Assembly: GCA_944323135.1 (NCBI GenBank)
Contig: CALURI010000010.1
Coordinates: forward strand, 25,801-89,800
Source: Candidatus Gastranaerophilales bacterium
GTDB taxonomy: Bacteria; Cyanobacteriota; Vampirovibrionia; Gastranaerophilales; Gastranaerophilaceae
DNA length: 64,000 bases
Reading direction: 5' to 3'
Shown: positions 27,037 to 35,167 of the stretch, one piece after another
Numbering within the stretch: the first letter of the stretch is position 1
Layout: each line of letters begins with the position of its first letter
The notes under the pieces: model-generated
Told to the model about the DNA's origin: nothing
Seen by the model: only the letters and a program-made list of their open reading frames with translations
Database searches by the model: none
Made by a program: the position numbers and the translations under genes

Positions 27037-27765
27037 ATGAGACCAATAAATTTTGATGAAATTAAAACATTACAAAGAATGAAACAATATTTTCAAGACT
27101 GCTATCTTGTGACAAGCATAAACGCCTTAAGCAACAGCCAAAACGGATGTAAAATATTACAAAATAACATTTTAAGAGAAGGAAATAGCTTTAATATAAA
27201 ATTTAAAAATATTAACGGAAAATCAGAGGACTTTTTTATAACAGAAAAAGAAATAAATGATTTAACTCTTTGCGACGAATTCTTAAACCCTATAGTAATA
27301 AAAGAGCCTGAGAATCCAATTCTTAAAGCTGTAGAAGTTGCTATGAATAAATTGCTAAACAAATATCCTGATAAAAAATCATTTGCTAACAGACTATGCA
27401 AAACAAATGAAAAATTTGAATACAACAATCCTTCCAGATTTATGGAAATGTTCACCGGGATAAAACCTTTAAATATCAATGAAAACAGCTTTAAAATGAC
27501 TTTAAAATCTAAATCAGAAGAAACAAAAGAGCTTCTTAAAAAAATAGGAGAAAATCAATCCCACAGTTTTGTTGTGGGTACTGGCTATAAGCTTTTTAAA
27601 GGCTTAACAAACTGGCACTGCTACGCATTAGAAAAGGTTAACAATACAGACAAATCAGTACAAATATCCGATCTTAGGCATCGAGAAAAAATTGTACTGC
27701 CATTTGAAGATTTTATAAAAAAAATAAAATTTATAACAGGATACTTTAATGAAGATTTAAAATAA
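27037..27765 (+). CDS. Putative calpain-like (C2 family) cysteine protease
   Basis: 242 residues, not previously recognisable as a whole. The start FQDCYLVTSINALSNSQNG matches the calpain active-site helix (Q/D-C-W/Y-F/L-x-A-x-x-x-L), putting the nucleophile at C22. NWHCYALEKV gives H194. VQISDLRHRE follows at the distance where calpains have N-P-W-G, but offers D212 in place of Asn. The closing LPFEDFIKKI resembles the calpain 'l...dF...' strand-helix. There is no signal peptide. No SD is seen before ATG. The central ~110 residues are unassigned. The protease assignment is inference from motif order and spacing. Confidence 0.5.
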   Translation: MRPINFDEIKTLQRMKQYFQDCYLVTSINALSNSQNGCKILQNNILREGNSFNIKFKNINGKSEDFFITEKEINDLTLCDEFLNPIVIKEPENPILKAVEVAMNKLLNKYPDKKSFANRLCKTNEKFEYNNPSRFMEMFTGIKPLNINENSFKMTLKSKSEETKELLKKIGENQSHSFVVGTGYKLFKGLTNWHCYALEKVNNTDKSVQISDLRHREKIVLPFEDFIKKIKFITGYFNEDLK

Positions 27766-27767
27766 AA

Positions 27768-28193
27768 TTACTTTTTATGATGCCTGAAAGCAAAATATTT
27801 GAATAAAACATAAGTTACAATAGATGCAATTAATATTGAGAAAAATTGTCCGACATAAACATTTTTTGAAATATATCTTACAATAAATTCCAAGACTATT
27901 GCATTAACTAAATAACTAAAAACCCAAGTTGTGCAACATTTAAAATATTCTTTAACCCAATGCCCTTTTGTACAGAACACAAATATTTTTTGATTTACAA
28001 ATGAAAATACTGACGAAATTATCCACTGTAAAGCAACACAAATTTGATAATTTTCGTGGCCTAATAAATAAACAGCAACAGCAAATATTATGTATGAAAA
28101 AGCAGCATTCCAACCGCCGACAAGAAGAAACCTTATTTTGTCAGGGATTGTACACCAACGGTTATATAAATTTATTACAGCCTCTCTTGCCAT
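27768..28193 (-). CDS. GtrA-family membrane protein
   Basis: 141 residues with four TM helices (about 19-40, 46-66, 84-105, 112-132). The FLLVGGWNAAFSYIIFA start, FVNQKIFVF after helix 2 and the basic tail KYFAFRHHKK are typical of GtrA. Members are usually involved in moving lipid-linked sugars across the membrane. It begins 1 nt after the gatD stop and so is in an operon with gatD, pointing to cell-envelope glycan or lipid II metabolism. Confidence 0.88.
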   Translation of the reverse strand: MAREAVINLYNRWCTIPDKIRFLLVGGWNAAFSYIIFAVAVYLLGHENYQICVALQWIISSVFSFVNQKIFVFCTKGHWVKEYFKCCTTWVFSYLVNAIVLEFIVRYISKNVYVGQFFSILIASIVTYVLFKYFAFRHHKK

Positions 28194-28194
28194 A

Positions 28195-28929
28195 CTAATA
28201 TGCCTTTCCTATAAGAGAATTATGAGTCATTACCTCCAAAGTGTCATCAAGTTTTGAAAGTTTAATTTTTTCACCATACCTTTTTTCAAGAGCTAATTCA
28301 ATTAAAAAGTCAGCAAAATGAGGATTTTTAGGCAAAAGCGAACCATGTAAATATGTTCCAAAAACATTTTTATATCTTCCGCCCTCAAATTTATCATTAC
28401 CGTTGTTTCCATTACCAACAATTACTCTGCCTAAAGGTTTTGTATCTCCTTGAAGATAAGTTAAGCCGCTATGATTTTCAAATCCGACAAGAGTATTAGG
28501 TGTCAAAAAAGCAGTTTCAACAGTAACATTTCCGATAAATCTTTTTTTACCTGCAACAGTATATGCATCCATCAAACTTATGCCTAAAAGCTTGTCACCT
28601 TCAAACGGTTGATAATAATGACCAAAAAGCTGATACCCCCCGCAAATTCCTAAAAATACAGCCATTTTATCTCTTTCAGCTTGTAAAAAATCCTTATTTT
28701 TATAAAGTTCACCGGCTACATCCTGCTGCTGCTTATCTTGACCACCACCTATAAAATACAAATCATGTTCTTTTATGGAATCTCCAATTCCTATTTCTTC
28801 AAACTCAACTTTTATACCACGCCAATCACAACGTTTTGTAAGAGTAATAATATTGCCCATATCACCATAAAGATTTAAAAGCTTAGGGTACAAATGAGCT
28901 ATTGAAATTTTTAAATTCTTCTCTTCCAT
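28195..28929 (-). CDS. gatD: Lipid II isoglutaminyl synthase, glutamine amidotransferase subunit GatD
   Basis: 244 residues, a CobB/CobQ-type amidotransferase. LYPKLLNLYGDMGNIITL, GGGQDKQQQD, the nucleophile C96 in GICGGYQLFG and H195 in FGTYLHGSLLPKNP match GatD of Gram-positive bacteria, where C94 and H189 are catalytic. With MurT it amidates the D-Glu of lipid II. MurT is normally the neighbour but is not seen here; GtrA is encoded in its place downstream. The gene is divergent from tatD, separated by only 41 nt. Confidence 0.9.
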   Translation of the reverse strand: MEEKNLKISIAHLYPKLLNLYGDMGNIITLTKRCDWRGIKVEFEEIGIGDSIKEHDLYFIGGGQDKQQQDVAGELYKNKDFLQAERDKMAVFLGICGGYQLFGHYYQPFEGDKLLGISLMDAYTVAGKKRFIGNVTVETAFLTPNTLVGFENHSGLTYLQGDTKPLGRVIVGNGNNGNDKFEGGRYKNVFGTYLHGSLLPKNPHFADFLIELALEKRYGEKIKLSKLDDTLEVMTHNSLIGKAY

Positions 28930-28938
28930 GCTAAGTAA

Positions 28939-28964
28939 ATTATATCACATAATCGTGTTATAAT
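28939..28964. promoter_or_regulatory. Two divergent -10 boxes of gatD and tatD
   Basis: Minus strand: extended TGATATAAT with the hexamer at 28944-28939, 9 nt before the gatD ATG. Plus strand: extended TGTTATAAT with the hexamer at 28959-28964, 6 nt before the tatD ATG. The hexamers are 14 bp apart, so polymerases at the two sites would overlap. Confidence 0.55.
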
Positions 28965-28970
28965 CTTTAT

Positions 28971-29729
28971 ATGATAGATACACATTCACATATCAATACA
29001 ATAAAAGGCCTAACTTTAGATGAAATAATTGAAGAAGCAAAAAATAACGGCGTTGAAAAAATAATATTGCCCTCAGCCGAACTTTCAGATATTGATGAAG
29101 TTTTGAAAATATCTGAAAAATATGAAAATGTATACGGATTACTAGGTCTTCACCCATCGGAAGTTAAAGATTGGAGTGTAGAACTTGAAAATAAAATACG
29201 AGAATATTGTACACAAAGCAAAAAAATAATAGGCATCGGAGAAATCGGGCTTGATTATTATTGGGATAAAAGTTTTAATGATTTGCAAAAAGAAATTTTT
29301 ATAAAACAGATTAAAATTGCAAACGAACTTAATTTCCCGATCTCAATCCATGATAGAGATGCACACAAAGATACCTTTGATATTTTAAAAGAATTTAATA
29401 AAAATTCTACAGTAATTATGCACTGTTTTTCTGGCAGTGTAGAATTCATGAAAGAATGTATAAAAGAAGGATTTTACATAGCAATAGGCGGAGTTGTAAC
29501 TTTCAAAAATGCAGTTAAGGTAAAAGAAGTTGCAAAAGAAATACCTTTGGATAAACTGCTTTTAGAAACAGATGCTCCCTACCTCACACCTGTTCCTTTT
29601 AGAGGCAAAGAAAATCACCCTGCCTATATAAAATATGTTGCAGAAGAAATTACAAAACTCAGAGAAATCTCATTTGAAGAAATTGATAAAATCACAACAG
29701 AAAACGCTAAAAAAATTTTTAATATTTAA
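28971..29729 (+). CDS. TatD-family metal-dependent DNase
   Basis: 252 residues. The TIM-barrel amidohydrolase motifs are DTHSHIN (H5, H7), GLHPSEV, GEIGLDYYW (metal Glu), ISIHDRDAHKDT, MHCFSGS and LLETDAPYLTP. Members are Mg2+-dependent 3'-5' exonucleases or D-aminoacyl hydrolases; the exact substrate is open. Leaderless start, terminator directly downstream. Confidence 0.93.
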   Translation: MIDTHSHINTIKGLTLDEIIEEAKNNGVEKIILPSAELSDIDEVLKISEKYENVYGLLGLHPSEVKDWSVELENKIREYCTQSKKIIGIGEIGLDYYWDKSFNDLQKEIFIKQIKIANELNFPISIHDRDAHKDTFDILKEFNKNSTVIMHCFSGSVEFMKECIKEGFYIAIGGVVTFKNAVKVKEVAKEIPLDKLLLETDAPYLTPVPFRGKENHPAYIKYVAEEITKLREISFEEIDKITTENAKKIFNI

Positions 29730-29735
29730 TAAATA

Positions 29736-29768
29736 AAAAGTACCCCAAAAATTTTTGAAGGTACTTTT
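29736..29768. terminator. Terminator between tatD and glmS
   Basis: AAAAGTACC / GGTACTTTT stem with an inner CAAAAATTTTTG palindrome, followed by T residues on both strands; the genes converge here. Confidence 0.8.
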
Positions 29769-29791
29769 CTATTATGCATTATATCTTACAA

Positions 29792-31636
29792 CTATTCAAC
29801 CGTAACAGATTTTGCGAGGTTTCTTGGCTGATCAACATCTTTGCCTAAGAATTCAGCTATATAATATGCAATTAACTGCAACGGAATAACTGCAATAATA
29901 GGTGAGAACAATTCCTGTACATCAGGTACTCTAATTATATGTTCAAACAAATCATTTAATTTTTCATCTTTAGAATTTGTTAAAGCTATCATTCTTGCAT
30001 TTCTTGCCTTTGCTTCTTCACTGTTTGAAAGAAGTTTGTCATAAACAGAACCGTTCATCAATATTGAAAGAACAGGCATTGTTTCATCAAGCATTGCGAT
30101 AGGTCCGTGTTTCAATTCGCCTGCAGGATAACCTGTTGCGTTAATATAACTGATTTCCTTAAGCTTTAAAGCTCCTTCCAAAGCAGTCGGATAATTTATA
30201 CCTCTTGCGATATATATAAAATCTTTTGTGTTAGCATAAGCTCTTGCAACAGCTTGAATATTTTCTTTATGAGCAAGAATTTGTTCAATCTTTTGCGGCA
30301 AAATCATCAATTCTGCCTTCAAAGATGTTAAAGTTGATGTAGCAATTGAATCTTTAACTTCAGCCATATACAAAGCTAAAAGATAAAATGCCATAAGCTG
30401 AGCTACATAAGATTTTGTCGCAGCGACTGAAACTTCAATTCCCGCATTAACAGGGATAAGACTGTCTGCCTCTCTTGCCATAGCACTATCAGGTCTGTTT
30501 GTAATAATTAAAATATGAGAACCTTTAGCCTTTGCCTGTCTGATAGCGGTTAAAGTATCAGCGGTTTCACCTGATTGAGAAACACCTATAACAAGAGTAT
30601 GCTCATCAGTAACGGTTTTTCTGTAAATATATTCACTTGACGCTTCAACATCAACTGCAATTCCGCAGAAACTTTCTATTAAATATTTACCTACCATTGC
30701 TGCATGTAATGATGTTCCGCAAGCAATAATTTGAATTCGATTAAGATGTTTTAATCTTTCTTTATTAAGACTAACTTCATTTAATATAACTTCTTCATCA
30801 GGAGCATGAAGTCTGCCTACTAAAATATTTCTGATAACATCCGGCTGCTCATGGATTTCTTTAAGCATAAAGTGTTTATATCCCATTTTACTCAATGCTA
30901 CAGGCTCCCAAGGCAAAACTTCTATTTTAGGAGAAATTTTATTATTATCAATATCAACAATTTCCATACTATCAGGAGTTAATGTTGCAATCTGATTATC
31001 TTCAAGATAAACAGCCTTGTTTGTATGTTTTATAATTGCCGGAACATCAGATGCCGCGAAATATTCTCCTTCACCAATACCTACTAAAAGCGGAGCATTT
31101 CTCTTTGTAATCACAAGAGTATTTTTACAATCATTATGCATAACACAAAGAGCATAAGCGCCTTCTATTTCAATAGAAGCTAAACGAACAGCTTCTGTCA
31201 AATCTTTGCATTCAGCATATTTTCTTGCGACCAAATGCGCAACTGTTTCAGTGTCAGTTTGAGAACGGAAAATACAACCTGCTTCTTCCAAAGATTCACG
31301 TAATTCTTTATAATTTTCAATAATACCATTATGAACAACAACTAAATTGCCGCAATTACAAGTATGCGGGTGAGCATTTAAAAGAGTCGGAGCACCATGA
31401 GTTGCCCATCTTATATGTCCGATACCCATTGTTGAATTATTAAATTCAGTTTCATGCCCTTTCAAAGTATCACGCAAATTTTGAAGTTTACCGACAGCTT
31501 TATAAACTTTAATATCTTCATCACACATTACAGCAATACCAGAAGAATCATACCCTCTGTATTCAAGCTGTTCCAACCCGTCTAATAAAATATCAACAAC
31601 AGATTTGTTACCGACATATCCGACTATTCCGCACAT
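29792..31636 (-). CDS. glmS: Glutamine-fructose-6-phosphate aminotransferase (isomerizing)
   Basis: 614 residues from ATG 31636, chosen because the catalytic residue must be Cys2 (MCGIVGYVG) and because GGAGAG lies ~8 nt upstream; the frame is open 13 codons further. The GATase II domain (GYDSSGIA, HIRWATHGAPTLLNAHPH) is at 1-240. Two SIS domains follow (IACGTSLHAAMVGKY, SQSGETADTL, SVAATKSYVAQ) and the C-terminal loop ends NLAKSVTVE. It makes glucosamine-6-phosphate for murein and LPS. No glmS ribozyme-like region fits the short 5' space. Confidence 0.97.
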   Translation of the reverse strand: MCGIVGYVGNKSVVDILLDGLEQLEYRGYDSSGIAVMCDEDIKVYKAVGKLQNLRDTLKGHETEFNNSTMGIGHIRWATHGAPTLLNAHPHTCNCGNLVVVHNGIIENYKELRESLEEAGCIFRSQTDTETVAHLVARKYAECKDLTEAVRLASIEIEGAYALCVMHNDCKNTLVITKRNAPLLVGIGEGEYFAASDVPAIIKHTNKAVYLEDNQIATLTPDSMEIVDIDNNKISPKIEVLPWEPVALSKMGYKHFMLKEIHEQPDVIRNILVGRLHAPDEEVILNEVSLNKERLKHLNRIQIIACGTSLHAAMVGKYLIESFCGIAVDVEASSEYIYRKTVTDEHTLVIGVSQSGETADTLTAIRQAKAKGSHILIITNRPDSAMAREADSLIPVNAGIEVSVAATKSYVAQLMAFYLLALYMAEVKDSIATSTLTSLKAELMILPQKIEQILAHKENIQAVARAYANTKDFIYIARGINYPTALEGALKLKEISYINATGYPAGELKHGPIAMLDETMPVLSILMNGSVYDKLLSNSEEAKARNARMIALTNSKDEKLNDLFEHIIRVPDVQELFSPIIAVIPLQLIAYYIAEFLGKDVDQPRNLAKSVTVE

Positions 31637-31731
31637 ATATATTTCTCTCCAATAATCTAAAAACTCTTTACACAATATTATAACATTGAAAATTTTAAAA
31701 TTACATTCCCTTATAAAAGTTTTACATCATC

Positions 31732-31760
31732 TTGAAAAAAATCATAGAATATTGTAATAT
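31732..31760 (+). promoter_or_regulatory. Promoter of the M48 protease operon
   Basis: TTGAAA, a 17-nt spacer and TAATAT (31755-31760). An AGGGGAA SD follows in the ~25-nt leader. Confidence 0.5.
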
Positions 31761-31791
31761 TATTTATAATATTAAGTAAAGGGGAATTATT

Positions 31792-32493
31792 ATGAAAAAG
31801 TTTTTGGTTTTGCTGGGAGTAATGTTAATTGGAACTTGTGCTCTTGCAGAAGAAGTTTATGTTATAAGAGGTGTTAATTTAGGGAATTTCTGGAAGAAAA
31901 AAGGAATTGATGAAGAAAAAGTTTTATCTGTCGGGCAAAAAATTATGATGGATAATAAAATCTCTAAACGTGTTCCGATATTTGTAACAAATAACAAAAC
32001 AGTTAACGCAAATTCTAACTTATATGACAAAACAGTAACTATAAATTCCGGAACATTTTTATATATAGACAATGACGATGAACTTGCATTTATTTTGGCT
32101 CATGAAATAGCTCACTCTGTAGATGCCTATGGAGGCATGATAAAATACTTGGCAATGGGTGCAAATTCAAAAAAATATGAACAAAAAGCTGACTTAAACG
32201 GAATAGATTACATGGTAAAAGCAGGCTACGACCCTATTGCCGCAATCACTATGGGAAACAAAATATTTGGAGAGCCAATCTGGGATTGGGGCTGCACTTA
32301 TCTTCACCCGAAAGGTTCCAAAAGACTTATTGAAATGTATAAATATATTTATGTAAAATACCCGCAATATTTAAACTCACCTTTGACAAACTCTGCTTCA
32401 TATAAAAACTTTCAATATTCTATGTCAAAAGACATTATTGAATTTCAACAAAAACAGAAAAAACGCAGAATGAAACAACAAGGTGACTTATAA
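31792..32493 (+). CDS. Secreted M48-like zinc metallopeptidase
   Basis: 233 residues. Signal peptide to about ALA-19. The zinc motif HEIAH is at 104-108 and the third ligand lies in the family's ExxAD (E130-QKAD134). FILAHEIAHSVD and NGIDYMVKAGYDP are the flanking consensus. It should act outside the cytoplasmic membrane. Its stop overlaps the next start (TAATG), so it forms an operon with the secreted gene at 32493. Confidence 0.85.
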   Translation: MKKFLVLLGVMLIGTCALAEEVYVIRGVNLGNFWKKKGIDEEKVLSVGQKIMMDNKISKRVPIFVTNNKTVNANSNLYDKTVTINSGTFLYIDNDDELAFILAHEIAHSVDAYGGMIKYLAMGANSKKYEQKADLNGIDYMVKAGYDPIAAITMGNKIFGEPIWDWGCTYLHPKGSKRLIEMYKYIYVKYPQYLNSPLTNSASYKNFQYSMSKDIIEFQQKQKKRRMKQQGDL

Positions 32494-33323
32494 TGATTAA
32501 AAGATTATTTTTAATAAGTGTTTTGCTCACAGGATTATCCGCTTTTGCAGAAGAAATACCAGTAACAATTACACCGGTACAAAAAATTTCAACAGGCAAT
32601 AAATATTTAAAAGAAGGTGACACTATAAACTTCACTGATGTTAATACCGGAGAAGAAATTACAGGTCTTATAAAAGAAATACACCCAAACGGAATAGCAG
32701 GAGAACCTGCAACACTTCTTATAAATAATTTTAAATATAAAAATTCTGACAAAATCCTAAACGGGCAAATATATATTAAAGGCGGAGAACATAAAAAATA
32801 TCAGGATTTAGCAGATAATGGCATAGCACCAGTCATAGATATAATAAGAGGCGGAGAAGTTATTTTAAAACCTAAAAAAACAAAACTTACAATATTTTAT
32901 AGTGATTATATAAATTCTGAAGATACACCTATAAGAATCACTCCCTCTCAAAAAATTTCTACTTGCTACGATGAAATCGAAATCGGAGACAGAATAAAAT
33001 TTAACACAGTAAAAGACATCTATAAAAATGGAAAATTATACATAAAAAAAGACACTCCGATATATGGGCTTGTAGATTATGTAAGTGATAACGGCTGGTC
33101 TTATGACAATGCTCAAATTGATTTTAAGGAATTTCAAACAAAAACTGTAAACGGGAAAATTATAACTATAAACAGCCCCTTATCAATAAACGGCTTTGAT
33201 ATTCTAAAATTCAAATCAAACAGACCTGCACAATTTTTCAATTACTGCGGAATTATATTTAGAGGAAAAGAAATTGAAATAACTCCGGAAAAAGAAAAAA
33301 TTGAATTTAATATCTGGCTATAA
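32493..33323 (+). CDS. Secreted hypothetical protein with an internal duplication
   Basis: 276 residues. Signal peptide to about SAFA-19. Two similar beta-rich halves begin VTITPVQKISTGNKYLKEGD (residue ~24) and IRITPSQKISTCYDEIEIGD (~148). Each continues with a GLI/GLVxxI/VxxNG segment. There are no TM segments after the signal. Translationally coupled to the M48 protease gene, so it may be a substrate, chaperone or partner in the envelope. No family recognised. Confidence 0.65.
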   Translation: MIKRLFLISVLLTGLSAFAEEIPVTITPVQKISTGNKYLKEGDTINFTDVNTGEEITGLIKEIHPNGIAGEPATLLINNFKYKNSDKILNGQIYIKGGEHKKYQDLADNGIAPVIDIIRGGEVILKPKKTKLTIFYSDYINSEDTPIRITPSQKISTCYDEIEIGDRIKFNTVKDIYKNGKLYIKKDTPIYGLVDYVSDNGWSYDNAQIDFKEFQTKTVNGKIITINSPLSINGFDILKFKSNRPAQFFNYCGIIFRGKEIEITPEKEKIEFNIWL

Positions 33324-33339
33324 CATGATTGACAAAAAC

Positions 33340-33662
33340 AAAAAAATCGTAAATAATAAAAACATAAGTTTTAATTATATCAGGAGGCAATATTATGGAT
33401 AGAGAAGAGCTGAAAATCGCCCCCCCCCCGAAAAATACTTACTAGACAAGGGGTTTCAAGATTTTAAAAATTTTTGTAATTTTACACTTTACATTTTTAT
33501 TAAAAAGATGTATAATAAAGTTATGCATCACATTAAGAGAGTTTTTTATTTTCTACAGAATTACAGAACACGACACTGTGCATTTACTCTTGCTGAGGTA
33601 TTAATTACACTTGGAATTATCGGTGTTGTTGCCGCTATGACAATGCCGTCACTGATTCAAAA
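33340..33662 (+). repeat. Duplicated 5' cassette of prepilin genes, copy A
   Basis: The leader region, SD (AGGAGG), ATGGATAGAGAAGAG, C tract, and sequence up to the CTGATTCAAAA codons after the pilin hydrophobic helix are nearly identical to 37865-38177. The copies differ by a 10-bp insertion before the tract and scattered substitutions. The two genes are unrelated in sequence after this point. Confidence 0.8.
33395..33429 (+). repeat. C10 tract and out-of-frame SD/ATG of prepilin 2
   Basis: AGGAGG is 7 nt before ATG 33395. Eight codons and a G precede 10 C (33420-33429). The frame then ends at TAG (peptide MDREELKIAPPPKNTY). With 8 or 11 C the frame runs without a stop into the pilin at 33508, giving a 62-63-residue leader. 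Confidence 0.7.
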
Positions 33663-34323
33663 GCAAAAAGAACAGGAGTATACTGCAAAACTCAAAAAAT
33701 TTAATAGCTTAATGAGCCAAGCAATAATAATGGCTATTAATGAAGAAGGTCCAATTGAGAATTGGGGATTAACACGATATGCCAGTAGCGAAGGTATGAC
33801 TGATGATGAAATAGCAGATGCAAATGAAGCAAGAAATAAATTTCTTCAAATAATGTCCAAATACCTTAAAGTAGCTGAACTTTGTCCATATAACTCTACA
33901 TGTGAAGACTGGGACAGATATTCACTTGACGGAACTGCATTCTCATATTTTACAAAACGAATGGTATTAGCAGATGGAACTATTATAACAGGAGTAACAA
34001 TACTTTCTCCTCAATGTACACAAAAAGTGGGAAATTCAGAAGCTTTGCAAAATGTATGCGGAGAATTTTTTGTTGATTTAAACGGGAAAAAACCTCCTAA
34101 TGCAACAGGGAAAGATGTATTTATATTTTATTATACAAAATACGGAATTACACCTGTCGGCACAAAAGAAGAAACTAATGCAACATTCGAGGAAGTCTGT
34201 AATATAAATATTCCAAGAAGAACAAACGGATATGGCTGTACTGCTTGGGTAATTTATAATGGAAATATGGATTATTTACACTGCACAGATTTGTCCTGGG
34301 ACGGCAAAATGAAATGTAGATAA
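33508..34323 (+). CDS. Prepilin-like protein 2, tract-controlled
   Basis: 271 residues in the longest ATG-initiated frame. The prepilin signal is A-FTLAEVLITLGIIGVVAA, cleaved A|F. The globular part has four or more Cys near its end (CNINIPRRTNGYGCTAWVIY). The likely true starts are either ATG 33395 if the C tract is 8 or 11, or ATG 33523 (MHHIKRVFYF). The latter is preceded by TTTACA-N17-TATAAT with a 6-nt gap, an internal leaderless promoter. So expression may be tract-dependent, independent, or both. Solitary gene; a long hairpin follows. Confidence 0.82.
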   Translation: MYNKVMHHIKRVFYFLQNYRTRHCAFTLAEVLITLGIIGVVAAMTMPSLIQKQKEQEYTAKLKKFNSLMSQAIIMAINEEGPIENWGLTRYASSEGMTDDEIADANEARNKFLQIMSKYLKVAELCPYNSTCEDWDRYSLDGTAFSYFTKRMVLADGTIITGVTILSPQCTQKVGNSEALQNVCGEFFVDLNGKKPPNATGKDVFIFYYTKYGITPVGTKEETNATFEEVCNINIPRRTNGYGCTAWVIYNGNMDYLHCTDLSWDGKMKCR

Positions 34324-34343
34324 ATAATAAAAGAGTTTTTTAA

Positions 34344-34382
34344 TATATGCGATTGTAATGCAAATACAATCGCATATACTTT
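34344..34382. terminator. Hairpin between prepilin 2 and the PLC-like gene
   Basis: Perfect 14-bp inverted repeat TATATGCGATTGTA / TACAATCGCATATA with a 7-nt loop, ending in CTTT. It sits between convergent genes. The T run is short, so its efficiency is uncertain. Confidence 0.6.
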
Positions 34383-35055
34383 ATAAAATCATATCAGACA
34401 ATTTTTTAAAAAATACTCTTGATGAATCAATTGCCGAATTTATTGAATTTTGAGCGATTTCAGGCCATCTTTGAACATTTTCAGAAGTAGGAATTTCTAA
34501 CCCCTTTGTGTGATTAACAACACTCATAAAAATATCGTCATAATCTTCATCTTTAAATTTAATAGGAGATTTTGCACGTTTTGCAATTAATTCATCTTCA
34601 TGCCTGTATACAAAATCTTCAAAAGCCTTATGGATTTTCATCTCTTTTAATTTTTCAAAGAAATTACCACGTTCAACATGCAAACCCATACTCATATCAT
34701 CTAAAAAATGTTTTGCTCTTCCTGCTTGTTCTGCCATTTTTATAAAGGAATTGTTTTGGTGATATTGCAGCATTAAATCAATATGCTTATTATATTTTGC
34801 TCTTGCATTATGCTGCCAATCAAAATCAAAAAAACTTGAACGCGGTTTAAAATATGATTCAAATGGATAATAAAAATGAGTATTTGATTTAAAACCGAGT
34901 TCATCAAAATCCGGATTCTGAACAGCTTCACGAATTATAGGAATATATTTCTTCAACTTTGGAAATTCATTTTTAATAACAGTATCTGCAATTTTTCTAT
35001 GTGTATTATAATTAAATCCAAAATTTACATTATTGTGTGTTTTATCTACTTTCAT
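34381..35055 (-). CDS. Putative zinc-dependent phospholipase C-like protein with N-terminal NFG motif
   Basis: 224 residues. Potential metal ligands occur in the order and spacing of bacterial zinc phospholipase C: H19 (NTHRKIAD), D49/D51 (PDFDELG), H60 (THFYYP), H116-x3-D120 (AKHFLDDM), H125 (GLHVE) and H142-x3-E146 (HKAFEDF). B. cereus PC-PLC has H118-x3-D122, H128 and H142-x3-E146. The Trp1 ligand is missing. There is no signal peptide. The N-terminus reads MKVDKTHNNVNFGF, with the NFG motif also seen at 3899-4261. The -10 TGCTATAAA lies 8 nt before ATG. The function is inferred. Confidence 0.55.
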   Translation of the reverse strand: MKVDKTHNNVNFGFNYNTHRKIADTVIKNEFPKLKKYIPIIREAVQNPDFDELGFKSNTHFYYPFESYFKPRSSFFDFDWQHNARAKYNKHIDLMLQYHQNNSFIKMAEQAGRAKHFLDDMSMGLHVERGNFFEKLKEMKIHKAFEDFVYRHEDELIAKRAKSPIKFKDEDYDDIFMSVVNHTKGLEIPTSENVQRWPEIAQNSINSAIDSSRVFFKKLSDMIL

Positions 35056-35124
35056 AACTCAATTTTATAGCAAAAAAATTATAAAAACAGTTGCTTTAAG
35101 AATTATTAAGCTTTATATAAATAA

Positions 35125-35150
35125 AAAAGACCTCTATAAAGAGGTCTTTT
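35125..35150. terminator. Terminator of clpB
   Basis: 11-bp stem AAAAGACCTCT / AGAGGTCTTTT with an ATAA loop, 18 nt after the clpB stop on the minus strand. Confidence 0.85.
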
Positions 35151-35167
35151 GCTTTAATTTATTTTTT

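Noticed and set aside
31637..31791. glmS ribozyme
   Set aside because: The region upstream of glmS is short, AT-rich and lacks the ribozyme core; an ordinary SD is present.
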